Positions 1 to 9,507 of a DNA stretch of 64,000 nucleotides are shown here, piece by piece. Both the position numbers and the translations under genes were made by a program. Position 1 is the stretch's first letter. The number at the start of each line of letters is the position of its first letter. The notes beneath the pieces were generated by a model. That model was given only the letters and a program-made list of their open reading frames with translations, was not told where the DNA came from and searched no databases. This DNA comes from Flavobacterium eburneipallidum. GTDB lineage: Bacteria > Bacteroidota > Bacteroidia > Flavobacteriales > Flavobacteriaceae. The stretch spans positions 1,054,001-1,118,000 of the forward strand of contig NZ_CP114291.2 in NCBI RefSeq assembly GCF_027111355.2, written 5' to 3'.

Positions 1-603
1 CGATTTTTCTATGGCAGCATCAATTTTAGTTTCTATTTTAGATCTAAAAAGTTTTACAGCAGGATTGATAAGATAAGTAACAGGTGCATTTTTTCCAAAA
101 ACAGTCATCGTTGGACTTTCGTTCCAATCCAACGATTTAAGTTCGGTTTTAGAATGCAGTTTCCAATTGGTCAAACCTACGTCACTTAACAAAGTTACTA
201 CGCCATTCAAATTGAATTCTTTTACATTGTACATGTTAACTCCCATGGTTTTAGTGCCTATTCTATATTTAACCAAGGCTTTAAGTGGTAAAACAGTTTT
301 TAATTTTCCGTTTTCGTTGCTGATGGAAATGGGTGCTAATTTCCAAACTTTCATTTCAATATCATCGTCCTCAATGGTGTTGTCTTCATAAATTAATCCA
401 TTCAAAAGCGTGTTAGTCTGGTTTTCTATATCTTTGATTTTTACACTAATAGGTAAATTGATAAAAGAAGCTACGTTGTCATAAAGTAGCGGACTAGCAT
501 CATCAGGTTCGGGTTTTAATGCTGCAATTTTATTGGAAGTAGAACAGCTAGAAAGAGAAAAAATGATTAGAAAAGTAAGAAACGTAGAGGCGGTTTTTAG
601 CAT
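1..603 (-). CDS. DUF4403-like lipoprotein, 3' end cut by window edge
   Basis: Reading leftward from an ATG at 601-603, the frame stays open for 201 codons to the window edge, so the C-terminal part lies outside. The N-terminus is a lipoprotein signal peptide: a short basic start, a hydrophobic run, then the lipobox LSSC with Cys near residue 20. The mature part begins with an acidic/Pro linker and then LPISVKIKDIENQTN, which resembles the opening of DUF4403 proteins (envelope lipoproteins of unknown function, usually about 450 residues). The DUF4403 call is from memory of the family pattern. It is divergent from the efflux operon at 776. Confidence 0.7.
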   Translation of the reverse strand, partial: MLKTASTFLTFLIIFSLSSCSTSNKIAALKPEPDDASPLLYDNVASFINLPISVKIKDIENQTNTLLNGLIYEDNTIEDDDIEMKVWKLAPISISNENGKLKTVLPLKALVKYRIGTKTMGVNMYNVKEFNLNGVVTLLSDVGLTNWKLHSKTELKSLDWNESPTMTVFGKNAPVTYLINPAVKLFRSKIETKIDAAIEKS

Positions 604-775
604 TTTGATATAGTTTGAAAGTGTAAAATTAGCAAAACAAATATATTTTAGGATGAAACTGTAACATTTTCATCAGCAATAAGTCTTATTCGTTGTGGAA
701 GTGTTCTAGGTATTAACATTTCCTTATTACAAATTATTTTTCAAAAGAATTAATATTGTTTCAAAATTAGCCAAT

Positions 776-1477
776 ATGATTGAAATTAAAAACTTACACA
801 AATCCTATAAAGTCGGTGGTTCTGAATTGCACGTGCTAAAAGGAATAAATTTCAATATCAAAGAAGGAGAATTGGTAGCCATTATGGGTTCTTCAGGCTC
901 TGGGAAATCCACTTTATTGAATATTCTAGGCATTCTTGATGAAGCTGATTCGGGCGATTATATTTTGGATAATGTACCCATCAAAAAACTCAACGAAACC
1001 ATAGCGTCCAAATACCGAAATCAATTTCTGGGTTTCGTTTTCCAATCGTTCAATCTAATCAATTATAAATCGGCTCTCGATAATGTAGCCATGCCTTTGT
1101 ATTATCAAGGTGTAAAACGTAAAGAGCGCAACGAAATAGCCTTGCGTTATCTGGAGAAAGTAGGTTTGGCTTCGCATTCGCATCATTTACCCAATGAACT
1201 TTCTGGAGGTCAAAAGCAAAGAGTAGCCATTGCTAGAGCTTTGGCTTCTAATCCGAAAGTGCTTTTGGCCGATGAGCCTACTGGTGCTTTGGATACACTA
1301 ACGTCTTATGAAGTAATGGAATTGATTCAAGGGATTAACGACGAAGGAAAAACGATTTTGATTGTCACTCACGAACCTGATATTGCCGCTATGTGCAAAA
1401 GAAATGTGGTTTTGAAAGACGGTTTAATCATCGATGATAAAATAGTAGAACAAGTTAGAGCTTCGTCTTATGTTTAA
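776..1477 (+). CDS. MacB/LolD-type ABC transporter ATP-binding protein
   Basis: 233-residue nucleotide-binding subunit. Visible motifs are Walker A GSSGSGKST (38-46), Q-loop Gln90, signature LSGGQKQR (142-149), Walker B VLLADEP (162-168) and H-loop His199. This spacing is typical of the LolD/MacB subfamily, whose ATPases drive FtsX-like permeases to move substrates across or out of the inner membrane. Its 3' end overlaps the first permease by 8 nt, so it belongs to a six-gene efflux operon (776-7871). The substrate cannot be read from sequence. Confidence 0.95.
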   Translation: MIEIKNLHKSYKVGGSELHVLKGINFNIKEGELVAIMGSSGSGKSTLLNILGILDEADSGDYILDNVPIKKLNETIASKYRNQFLGFVFQSFNLINYKSALDNVAMPLYYQGVKRKERNEIALRYLEKVGLASHSHHLPNELSGGQKQRVAIARALASNPKVLLADEPTGALDTLTSYEVMELIQGINDEGKTILIVTHEPDIAAMCKRNVVLKDGLIIDDKIVEQVRASSYV

Positions 1478-2714
1478 TATAGAACGCTGGCAGGAAATCT
1501 TCGAGGCAATAGCCAAAAACAAGTTGAGAACCTTTCTCACGGGGATTTCTGTGGCGTCTGGAATCTTTATTTTAGTTATTCTTTTAGGCGTTGGAAAAGG
1601 ACTCCAAAACGGAATTGAAAAACAATTCGAACGTGATGCTGAAGGAATTATTGAAGTTTGGTCTGGAGTTACGACCAAAGAATATAAAGGTTTAAATCCA
1701 GGCAGACAAATCCAGTTCAGGGATAGCGATTACAATCTTTCGGTTCAAAAATTTGGCGATCAGTTAGACAAAAAAGCATCTTCCTACAATCAATGGAATG
1801 GAGCGGTTGTCTATGGAAAAGAAACTGGAAATTACCAATACCGTGGTGTAAAACCAGATTACCAAGCCATAGAAAACGCTACTATGGTAGAAGGTAGATT
1901 TATCAATGAAAATGACTTGGCAAACGATGAAAAAGTAGGCGTTATTGGTCAGAAAATAAAAATTGATTTGTTTAAAAACAAAAGTCCATTAGGTAAATAT
2001 ATTACTATCAACGGAATTAATTTTAAAGTAGTTGGCGTGTTCACGGATCCTGCTGGAGAAAGAGAGGAAAATAGAATTTATTTGCCCTTGACCACCACAC
2101 AAAAAACGTATGGAGCTGGAGATAAGATCAGTAATCTCTTTTATACTCTTCAAAAAAAGGCTACCTATGAGGAAGCATTAGCCCAATCTACTAAATTTTC
2201 TAAAGAATTAGAACAGCTGTTAAAAAGCAAAAATGTCATTGCTCCCGATGATAGTGGAGGAATAGGAATTCACAATTCCGTAGAAAATGCCAAACAATTT
2301 TATGATTTGAATCTTTATATCAGACTGTTTTTTTGGTGGGTGGGTATTTGTACCATTATAGCAGGAGTCGTTGGTGTGAGTAATATCATGTTGATTATTG
2401 TTAAAGAACGAACCAAAGAAATTGGTATTCGAAAAGCATTGGGTGCAAGCCCCATTTCTATTATCGGAATGATTTTGCACGAATCGATTTTTATTACCAC
2501 AATTGCTGGTTTTATGGGACTTTTGTCCAGTTTGTTGCTGTTAGAATTCGTTGGTCCTTATGTTAAAAGTGAGTATTTCCAGAACCCCGAAGTCGATTTT
2601 AGTATTGCCTTAACCACCTTATTATTGTTAGTGTTTGCAGGAGCTATGGCGGGATTTTTTCCAGCTTATCGTGCGGCTAAAATTAAACCAATTGTTGCAC
2701 TTAGAGACGAATAA
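1470..2714 (+). CDS. MacB-like ABC transporter permease 1
   Basis: 414 residues with the MacB layout: an N-terminal amphipathic start and TM1 (about 20-42), a large periplasmic MacB_PCD-type domain (about 43-275), then three C-terminal helices forming an FtsX domain. The segment NIMLIIVKERTKEIGIRKALGA is the conserved FtsX signature after TM2. Unlike E. coli MacB, the ATPase is a separate polypeptide. The gene starts inside the end of the ATPase gene and is followed 2 nt later by a second, similar permease, so the two probably form a heterodimer. Confidence 0.92.
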   Translation: MFNIERWQEIFEAIAKNKLRTFLTGISVASGIFILVILLGVGKGLQNGIEKQFERDAEGIIEVWSGVTTKEYKGLNPGRQIQFRDSDYNLSVQKFGDQLDKKASSYNQWNGAVVYGKETGNYQYRGVKPDYQAIENATMVEGRFINENDLANDEKVGVIGQKIKIDLFKNKSPLGKYITINGINFKVVGVFTDPAGEREENRIYLPLTTTQKTYGAGDKISNLFYTLQKKATYEEALAQSTKFSKELEQLLKSKNVIAPDDSGGIGIHNSVENAKQFYDLNLYIRLFFWWVGICTIIAGVVGVSNIMLIIVKERTKEIGIRKALGASPISIIGMILHESIFITTIAGFMGLLSSLLLLEFVGPYVKSEYFQNPEVDFSIALTTLLLLVFAGAMAGFFPAYRAAKIKPIVALRDE

Positions 2715-2716
2715 TT

Positions 2717-3979
2717 ATGTTAGATAGAGACAGTTGGGACGAAATTTTAGAAGCGCTTACCGCCAATACCTTCAGGACATTATTGACGGCTTTTGGAGTG
2801 TTTTGGGGTATTTTTATATTGGTAATTTTACTCGCTGCAGGTAAAGGATTAGAAAATGGAGTCAAAAAAGGTTTTGATGGAATAGCAACCAACACGATGT
2901 TTATGTGGACGCAACAAACATCAAAACCCTACAAAGGATTGCCGCAAACTAGAAATTTTGAGTTCAAAAACAGAGATGTGGATGCTTTAAAACAAAGTTT
3001 TCCTGACTTGTTGTATGTTTCTCCACGCAATCAATTGGGCGGTTTTGAAGGTTCAAATAATGTAATTCGTGGTACAAAAACCGGAGCTTTTACCGTTTAT
3101 GGCGATTACCCAGAATTGATTAAACAAGAATCAATGGAGATTACCAAAGGGCGTTTTGTGAATCAACAAGATATTTTCTTAAAACGAAAGGTAGCTGTTA
3201 TTGGACAAGGAGCAATTAAAGATTTATACGATAAGACCGAAGAAGTGCTCGGAACCTATATCAAAGTAAATGGAGTGAATTTTATGGTGGTTGGCGTTTA
3301 TAATTCTAAATCGAATGATGGGAATGCCGAATCGAATCAGAAGAATATTTTCATGCCTTTTACTACTTTCCAGCAAGCTTTTAATTATGGAGATACTGTG
3401 GGTTGGATGGCTTTGACGGCTAATGATGGTGCTTCAATAACCAAGTTGAAGCCCCAAATTTTGGAATTCATGCGAGCCAGACATTCCATTCATCCACAAG
3501 ATGAAAGAGCTATTGGAAAATTCGATTTGTTCGAAGAATATAGCAAAGTGCAGGATTTGTTTGCCATATTAAAGTTCATTGCCTTTTTTGTGGGAACATT
3601 AGTTTTGGTTTCGGGAGTTATTGGAATCTCGAATATTATGCTAATTGTAGTTAAAGAACGCACCAAAGAAATTGGAATTCGTAGAGCTTTAGGAGCAACA
3701 CCAGGAGCTATTCGTTCGCAAATATTATTAGAATCCATCTTCTTGACTTTTTCGGCAGGAATGTTGGGGATTGCAGTAGCAACAGGGGTTTTAGTAATTG
3801 TAAACAACGTTTTAGAAGGAATGCCTAAAGAAGGAATGATGTTCGCCAACCCGAGTGTGGATTTATCAGTAGTGTTTTTTGCTTTAATAATATTGGTTGG
3901 TTCTGGATTATTAGCAGGATTTATCCCAGCGCAAACCGCTATAAAAGTAAAACCCGTTGACGCATTACGAACAGAATAA
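2717..3979 (+). CDS. MacB-like ABC transporter permease 2
   Basis: 420-residue paralogue of the preceding permease with the same topology: TM1 near 20-42, a periplasmic MacB_PCD domain, three C-terminal helices and the FtsX signature KERTKEIGIRRALGA. The two proteins are clearly homologous but divergent, which fits a heteromeric permease pair rather than a recent tandem duplication. It lies 2 nt after permease 1 and 40 nt before the adaptor gene. The large antisense frame over its 3' end is a shadow. Confidence 0.92.
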   Translation: MLDRDSWDEILEALTANTFRTLLTAFGVFWGIFILVILLAAGKGLENGVKKGFDGIATNTMFMWTQQTSKPYKGLPQTRNFEFKNRDVDALKQSFPDLLYVSPRNQLGGFEGSNNVIRGTKTGAFTVYGDYPELIKQESMEITKGRFVNQQDIFLKRKVAVIGQGAIKDLYDKTEEVLGTYIKVNGVNFMVVGVYNSKSNDGNAESNQKNIFMPFTTFQQAFNYGDTVGWMALTANDGASITKLKPQILEFMRARHSIHPQDERAIGKFDLFEEYSKVQDLFAILKFIAFFVGTLVLVSGVIGISNIMLIVVKERTKEIGIRRALGATPGAIRSQILLESIFLTFSAGMLGIAVATGVLVIVNNVLEGMPKEGMMFANPSVDLSVVFFALIILVGSGLLAGFIPAQTAIKVKPVDALRTE

Positions 3980-4019
3980 AATAGCAATCAAAAAATAATC
4001 GAATCAAATAAATAGTAAA

Positions 4020-5135
4020 ATGAAAAAAGGAGTAACCGTAGCCATCTTAATTATAATCGCATTGGTTTTTGTCGGTGCGTTGTATTATTTGTATGCCAAA
4101 AACCAACATCCGCCAGTAGTTTTTCAAACAGAAAAAGCAGAAATCAAAACGATAATTAAAAACACAATTGCCACAGGAAATATCGTTCCTGATGAAGAAG
4201 TATTGATAAAACCCAATATTTCGGGGATAATTGAAGCAGTTTATATCAAAGCGGGAGAAACTATCAAAGCAGGTGATTTGATTGCTAAAATAAAAGTGGT
4301 TGCCAATGTTTCGAATTTGAGCAATACACAAAATCAGGTTCGAACAGCTAAAATAAACTTGGACAACCAAGAAAAATTGTTTCAAAGACAAAAAACCTTA
4401 TTCGACAAAGGTGTTATTTCTGCCAATGATTTTGATGCGGCGCAACTGGCTTATAAACAAGCCAAACAAGATTATGCCGCTTCCAAACAAGGTTATGATA
4501 TTGTAAAAACAGGAACTACTTCGGGTCTTGGGAATTATGCTAATACTTTGATTCGCTCTACCGTCAACGGAATGGTGTTGGATGTTCCTGTGAAAGTAGG
4601 AAATCAGGTTATCGAAAGTAATAATTTCAACGAAGGAACGACTATTGCTAGCGTTGCCGATGTGGGCAAAATGATATTTGTGGGCAAAATAGATGAATCG
4701 GAAGTTGGGAAAATAACCGAAAATTTACCCATCGAAATTACAGTTGGAGCTATCGAAAACAAAAAATTCGATGCCGTTTTAACCTATATTGCTCCCAAAG
4801 GAAAAACCGAAAATGGAGCGATTCAATTTGAAATAAAAGCTTCGATGTCTAACAAGGACAATACTTTTATTCGTGCAGGATTGAGCGCCAATGCTTCTAT
4901 CATTTTAGAAAAAGCCGACAAGGTTTTGGCTATAAAAGAATCCTTAATTCAGTTTGATGCCAAAACCCAAAAACCTTTTGTAGAAGTTGAATCGGGTAGT
5001 CAAAAGTTTGTTAGAAAAGAGTTGGTTCTTGGTGTAAGCGATGGAATTTATGTAGAAATAAAAAGCGGTGTCAAAGCTTCCGATAAAATAAAAGTTTGGA
5101 ATCAAGGCTTGAAAACCGAAGAGCCGAAACCATAA
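4020..5135 (+). CDS. HlyD/MacA-family periplasmic adaptor 1
   Basis: 371 residues. It has an N-terminal signal anchor (about 5-25), then the split lipoyl/barrel-sandwich hybrid pattern (PNISGIIEAVYIKAGETIKAGD, about 63-85, and its partner GMVLDVPVKVGNQV after the hairpin), a coiled-coil hairpin (about 100-160) and a beta-barrel plus membrane-proximal part. Such membrane-fusion proteins link an inner-membrane pump to a TolC channel across the periplasm. Its position between the permeases and the TolC-like gene assigns it to this pump. Confidence 0.92.
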   Translation: MKKGVTVAILIIIALVFVGALYYLYAKNQHPPVVFQTEKAEIKTIIKNTIATGNIVPDEEVLIKPNISGIIEAVYIKAGETIKAGDLIAKIKVVANVSNLSNTQNQVRTAKINLDNQEKLFQRQKTLFDKGVISANDFDAAQLAYKQAKQDYAASKQGYDIVKTGTTSGLGNYANTLIRSTVNGMVLDVPVKVGNQVIESNNFNEGTTIASVADVGKMIFVGKIDESEVGKITENLPIEITVGAIENKKFDAVLTYIAPKGKTENGAIQFEIKASMSNKDNTFIRAGLSANASIILEKADKVLAIKESLIQFDAKTQKPFVEVESGSQKFVRKELVLGVSDGIYVEIKSGVKASDKIKVWNQGLKTEEPKP

Positions 5136-5216
5136 ATTTATCTCAAAAAAGAAATTCAATTTTAAAATAAATGTAAAATAGGTGTAGTATCTTTGCTACG
5201 CTTTCATTCAAAAGAT

Positions 5217-6575
5217 ATGAAGAAAATTAATTGTATTCCACTGGTTATTATCCTGCTGTTTGGCTTGTCGATTCAGGCGCAAACCAAAAAATGGACGTTA
5301 GAAGAATGCGTGAAATACGCCATTGATAACAATATCTCGATCAAACAAACCGAATTAGATACTCAAACAGCTGCTATTGACAAAAAAGGAGCGATTGGAA
5401 ATTTTATTCCTTCGGTAAATTCGAATGCTTCTCACTCTTGGAATGTTGGTTTGAATCAAGATCCAACTACGGGACTTTTGCGAAATCAAACGACTCAATA
5501 TTCTTCTTTTGGAGCAGGTGTTGGAATTGATATTTACAAAGGTTTACAGAATCAAAATACACTTCGAAGAGCCAATCTTTCGATTCTTGCTGCCAAATAT
5601 CAATTGACCAAAATGCAGGAAGATATTGCATTGAATGTAGCCAATGCTTTTTTACAAGTGCTTTTTAATAAAGAAAACCTGAAAGTACAACAACAACAAA
5701 AAGATATTGACCAAAAACAATTGGCGCGTTCAGAAGAATTAGTCAAAGCAGGTTCGGTACCAAGAGGCGATTTGTTAGACATCAAAGCGACTGTAGCCTC
5801 TGATGGACAAAAAGTCGTTGCTGCCGAAAATGCGTTGTTAATATCTAAATTAGCATTAGCTCAATTACTACAGCTCAAGGATTTTTATGATTTTGATGTA
5901 GCCGATGAAACCACCGTTCAAGACGAAAATAATATTCTGGCTCAAACTCCAGTTAGTATTTATGAAAAAGCCAAAGAGCAAAGAACAGAATTAAAAATCG
6001 CTAAAACTAATTTAGAAATTGCTCAAAAAAATGTAGCCATTGCTAAAGGCGCTTTTCAGCCAACGTTACAAGGTTTTTATAATATTAACACGAGAATTTC
6101 GTATGCAGATAGTTATGATTTTCTTACAGGAACATCTCAACCTGCTGCGCCTTTTGGACAACAATTTACCGATAATAGAGGGCAAGCTTTTGGTGCACAA
6201 TTATCGATTCCAATTTTTAACGGTTGGTCAGTCAAAAATAATGTGGAGCGTTCTAAAGTCAGTTTAGAAAAATCTAAAATCGCTGTAGAACAAGAAGAAT
6301 TAACGTTGGAAAGAAATGTTTATACTGCTTTTACCGATGCAAAAGGAGGTTTGAATGCCTATGAATCTTCGCTTTCTGCATTAGAAGCTAGACAAGAAGC
6401 GTATAATTATGCCAAAGAAAAATATGCAGTAGGAATGATGAATTCTTTCGATTTCAATCAGGCGCAAACATTGCTTACTAACGCTCAATCCGAAGTTTTG
6501 AGAACCAAATACGATTACATCTTTAAAATAAAAATACTCGAATTCTATTTTGGAATTCCAATCATAAAAAACTAA
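5217..6575 (+). CDS. TolC-family outer-membrane channel
   Basis: 452 residues from ATG 5217. I prefer this over a TTG eight codons upstream because ATG gives a clean signal peptide (MKKINCIPLVIILLFGLSIQAQ). The mature protein begins KKWTLEECVKYAIDNN, the typical opening of Bacteroidota TolC/OEP proteins, and has two long helical repeats rich in AEN/KAN-type coiled-coil segments. It forms the outer-membrane exit duct of the tripartite pump. It lies 81 nt after adaptor 1 and 6 nt before adaptor 2. Confidence 0.92.
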   Translation: MKKINCIPLVIILLFGLSIQAQTKKWTLEECVKYAIDNNISIKQTELDTQTAAIDKKGAIGNFIPSVNSNASHSWNVGLNQDPTTGLLRNQTTQYSSFGAGVGIDIYKGLQNQNTLRRANLSILAAKYQLTKMQEDIALNVANAFLQVLFNKENLKVQQQQKDIDQKQLARSEELVKAGSVPRGDLLDIKATVASDGQKVVAAENALLISKLALAQLLQLKDFYDFDVADETTVQDENNILAQTPVSIYEKAKEQRTELKIAKTNLEIAQKNVAIAKGAFQPTLQGFYNINTRISYADSYDFLTGTSQPAAPFGQQFTDNRGQAFGAQLSIPIFNGWSVKNNVERSKVSLEKSKIAVEQEELTLERNVYTAFTDAKGGLNAYESSLSALEARQEAYNYAKEKYAVGMMNSFDFNQAQTLLTNAQSEVLRTKYDYIFKIKILEFYFGIPIIKN

Positions 6576-6581
6576 TTCATT

Positions 6582-7871
6582 ATGTCTAAAAAAACTATTT
6601 ATATATTAGTAGGTGCTGCGATTGCCATTATAGGATTATTGATTGTACTTTCAAAAACAGGAGTTATTGGCGATAAAGACAAAGGGAAATCAGTAGAAAT
6701 TGCCAATGTCAATGCCACAACAATTGTTGAAACCGTTTCGGCAACCGGAAAAATCCAACCCGAAATTGAAGTGAAAATTTCTTCGGAAGTTTCAGGCGAA
6801 ATTATTGCCTTGAATGTCAAAGAAGGACAAGTAGTCAAAAAAGGCGATTTGTTGGTTAAGATAAACCCTGATTTATATACTTCGGGTTACAATCGTACAC
6901 TTTCTAATTTATCAGGAACCAAAGCAGGTTTGAGTCAAGCCGATGCTTCGTTTAAAGAGGCTAAAGCCAATTATGAAAGAAACAAAACCTTATTCGAAAA
7001 AGGAATTATTTCTAAATCGGATTGGGATAAAGCAATTTCTTCATTTGAAGTGGCAAAAGCCAATAAACAATCCGCTTATTTCAGTGTGCAAAGTGCTTCA
7101 GCAACGGTTAATGAAGCCAAAGACAATTTGGGTCGAACCACTATTTATGCACCAGCCGATGGAACGATTTCAGTACTGAATGTTGAATTGGGTGAAAGAG
7201 TTTTAGGAACGCAACAAATGGCAGGAACCGAATTACTTCGCGTAGCCAATTTGAACAACATGGAAGTTGAAGTAGATGTAAACGAAAATGACATTGTAAA
7301 AATAAAAGTAGGCGACGAAGCCAATGTGGAAGTGGATGCTTATTTGAAAAAACAATTCAAAGGAACGGTAACGAGTATTTCCAACTCGGCTAGTTCTACT
7401 TTGACAGCGGATCAAGTGACTAATTTTAAAGTAAAAGTTAGAATTCTGAAAGAATCCTACCAAGATTTATTGGAAGGAAAACCAGCCACTTATTCGCCAT
7501 TCAGACCTGGAATGACTGCAACCGTGGATATAATTACTAAAACCAAATCGAATGTTTTGGCAGTGCCAATAAGTTCGGTTGTAGTAAAATCGGACACTAC
7601 AGCGGTTAAAGATTTTAAAGTGGAAGACAAAGAGGAAAAAAATAAAGCGCCTGCTCCAAAAAGTGATAAAAAACTAGAATGTGTGTTTGTGAAAGTAGGT
7701 GATAAAGCCAAAATCCGAATCATCAAAACTGGAATTCAAGACGACACTAATATTGAAGTACTTTCTGGACTCAAAAAAGGCGATGTCGTCATCACTGGCC
7801 CATACACAACTGTTTCAAAAGAATTGAATTCTGGAGATAAAGTCACTCTGGAAAAAGAAGAGAAGAAGTAG
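6582..7871 (+). CDS. HlyD-family periplasmic adaptor 2
   Basis: 429 residues. An N-terminal anchor (about 5-25) is followed by the first biotinyl-lipoyl half (EVSGEIIALNVKEGQVVKKGD, about 67-87), a helical hairpin (about 100-175), the second lipoyl half (GTISVLNVELGERV) and a HlyD_D23/beta-barrel region. A Lys/Glu-rich insert (about 345-370) lies before the C-terminal domain. A second adaptor in the same operon is unusual for a simple MacAB-TolC pump and may serve the second permease. Confidence 0.9.
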   Translation: MSKKTIYILVGAAIAIIGLLIVLSKTGVIGDKDKGKSVEIANVNATTIVETVSATGKIQPEIEVKISSEVSGEIIALNVKEGQVVKKGDLLVKINPDLYTSGYNRTLSNLSGTKAGLSQADASFKEAKANYERNKTLFEKGIISKSDWDKAISSFEVAKANKQSAYFSVQSASATVNEAKDNLGRTTIYAPADGTISVLNVELGERVLGTQQMAGTELLRVANLNNMEVEVDVNENDIVKIKVGDEANVEVDAYLKKQFKGTVTSISNSASSTLTADQVTNFKVKVRILKESYQDLLEGKPATYSPFRPGMTATVDIITKTKSNVLAVPISSVVVKSDTTAVKDFKVEDKEEKNKAPAPKSDKKLECVFVKVGDKAKIRIIKTGIQDDTNIEVLSGLKKGDVVITGPYTTVSKELNSGDKVTLEKEEKK

Positions 7872-7980
7872 TGTTCAGTTTGCAGTAACCAGTATTCAGA
7901 TTTCAGTTTGCAGTAATTAGCAAACAAGTTGTAAGTTTCAAAAGAAACTCATAATTCATAACTCATAATTCATAATTATT
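7872..7980. repeat. Low-complexity direct repeats between efflux operon and tsaB
   Basis: The spacer has two copies of TTCAGTTTGCAGTAA (7874-7920 region) and then tandem variants of CATAATTCATAACTCATAATT up to the tsaB start. No promoter or terminator hairpin is clear. Such short duplications are common in Flavobacterium spacers. Confidence 0.6.
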
Positions 7981-8649
7981 TTGTCCTACATTTTAAACAT
8001 CGAAACCGCGACCAAGAATTGTTCTGTTGCATTAGCAAAAGAAGGAACAACTATTTTATGCAAAGAAATTGCCGAAGAAGGCTATTCTCACGCAGAACGT
8101 TTGCACGTTTTTATAGAAGAAATTATCAAAGAATCGGGGATTACTTTTCAAGAAGTAGTAGCTATTGCCGTCAGTCAAGGGCCAGGTTCTTATACAGGAT
8201 TACGCATAGGAGTTTCTGCGGCTAAAGGCTTGTGTTATGCTTTGGGCGTTCCGTTAATTGCGGTAGATACTTTACAGGTTTTAGCTTCGCAAGCCAAGGT
8301 TTCTGATGGATTGATAATTCCAATGCTAGACGCAAGACGAATGGAAGTCTATAGTGCTATTTTTTCGCCAACATTCGAAACTAAAAGAGCTGTTCAAGCG
8401 GAAATTATCACTGAAAACTCTTTCGAAGATTTCCAAGAAACCCTTTGTTTCGTAGGCGATTGTGCAGAAAAATGTAAAACAGTTCTAACAAAAGAAAACC
8501 ATGTTTTTTTAGAAGAAATTAAATATCCATCAGCAAAAGAAATGAGTTTGTTGAGTTTCAAAAAATATCAAAAAAACGAAACAGTCGATGTTGCTTATTT
8601 TGAGCCTTATTATTTAAAGGATTTTATGATGACAGTTTCGAAGAAGTAA
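7981..8649 (+). CDS. tsaB: tRNA threonylcarbamoyladenosine biosynthesis protein TsaB
   Basis: 222 residues, the usual TsaB length. The ASKHA-type N-terminus (LNIETATKNCSVAL) and the conserved QGPGSYTGLRIGVSAAKGL segment (about 64-82) identify it. TsaB partners TsaD and TsaE to install t6A37 on ANN-decoding tRNAs. The only plausible start is TTG at 7981, because no in-frame ATG lies between it and the upstream repeat DNA. It is convergent with the DUF4377 gene, with a shared terminator at 8700-8726. Confidence 0.93.
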   Translation: MSYILNIETATKNCSVALAKEGTTILCKEIAEEGYSHAERLHVFIEEIIKESGITFQEVVAIAVSQGPGSYTGLRIGVSAAKGLCYALGVPLIAVDTLQVLASQAKVSDGLIIPMLDARRMEVYSAIFSPTFETKRAVQAEIITENSFEDFQETLCFVGDCAEKCKTVLTKENHVFLEEIKYPSAKEMSLLSFKKYQKNETVDVAYFEPYYLKDFMMTVSKK

Positions 8650-8699
8650 TTGTCTATATTACAGAAGAATTTAATCAAGTAATTTATTAATTTAGAAGT

Positions 8700-8726
8700 A
8701 AAAACCTCGCAAACTGAGAGGTTTTT
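8700..8726. terminator. Bidirectional terminator between tsaB and DUF4377 gene
   Basis: Perfect 9-bp stem AAAAACCTC / GAGGTTTTT around a 9-nt loop. The T-run serves tsaB on the plus strand, and the A-run becomes a T-run for the convergent minus-strand gene. Confidence 0.85.
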
Positions 8727-8744
8727 ACTTTTGATTTAGCAGCT

Positions 8745-9287
8745 TTATTTTACATCAATCAACTGTATTTTAGTATTAGAAACTCTTTTGAATGTTCCAA
8801 TTACAAAATTTTGATTCTGTATAGCAGCATCAAGTTTGTTGCATAGCGTATTGCAATCAATTTCAATTTGATCTAGTAATTGATAACCTGCTTTTTTTGT
8901 AACAAAACTTTCTCCATTTTTCTTTAAATCAATGTCAAATGGAGTTTCATTACTTACTTCTTGAATAGAATTAATTTTTAATAATTTATATTTCAATGAG
9001 CTACCGTCAGCAGGAGGATTTTTGATTTGTTCTACACTTACTGAAAGGTTATAAATTTTTCCAGGAACATAATTAAAACCTTCGATATTTTCATAAAATC
9101 TCTGCCAATTAGCTGTTCCAATAGCATTTCCTTCTTGAACGATTAAAGTCAAAACAGGACCTACGGCTACACCTGTGTTTTGATAATGATTAATTCGCAT
9201 GTCAATAGTTTGTAATTTGTTTTCATCTTCATTGGAACAAGAGAATGAAATGACAATAGTAATTAAAAGTAGAATTAGTTTTTTCAT
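8745..9287 (-). CDS. DUF4377 domain lipoprotein
   Basis: 180 residues. The signal peptide ends with lipobox SFSC (Cys17), so this is a lipoprotein. The segment WQRFYENIEGFNYVPGKIYNLSV and the following PPADGSSLKYKLLKI match the DUF4377 pattern, a small domain often found in secreted HslJ/META-type lipoproteins. Its function is unknown. A Cys pair (DCNTLCNK, about 143-149) in the C-terminal half may form a disulfide. It is a single gene between two terminators. Confidence 0.75.
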   Translation of the reverse strand: MKKLILLLITIVISFSCSNEDENKLQTIDMRINHYQNTGVAVGPVLTLIVQEGNAIGTANWQRFYENIEGFNYVPGKIYNLSVSVEQIKNPPADGSSLKYKLLKINSIQEVSNETPFDIDLKKNGESFVTKKAGYQLLDQIEIDCNTLCNKLDAAIQNQNFVIGTFKRVSNTKIQLIDVK

Positions 9288-9457
9288 AATTTATTTGTTA
9301 GCTGTTTTAAAGTAGATACTTGATTTTGCATTTGGTTGCGTTGGATTGTTGCTAATTTGTATAAAAATGAAAAATAATTTTATTGTAAGCAATATGAAAT
9401 TTGTTTTTTGTGGTGTTTTATATCCTCTTTAAATTCAATAAATTATAATTTCTAACC

Positions 9458-9486
9458 AAAAAACCTCGCAATTTGCGAGGTTTTTT
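9458..9486. terminator. Rho-independent terminator for mscS-like gene
   Basis: Perfect 13-bp stem AAAAAACCTCGCA / TGCGAGGTTTTTT with a 3-nt loop, 22 nt past the stop codon of the minus-strand MscS gene. Confidence 0.88.
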
Positions 9487-9507
9487 GTTATATTTTTCTT
9501 TGTAATA

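Noticed and set aside
3490..3987. 165-codon minus-strand frame over permease 2
   Set aside because: It has no start context or homology and lies entirely inside a clear ABC permease gene.
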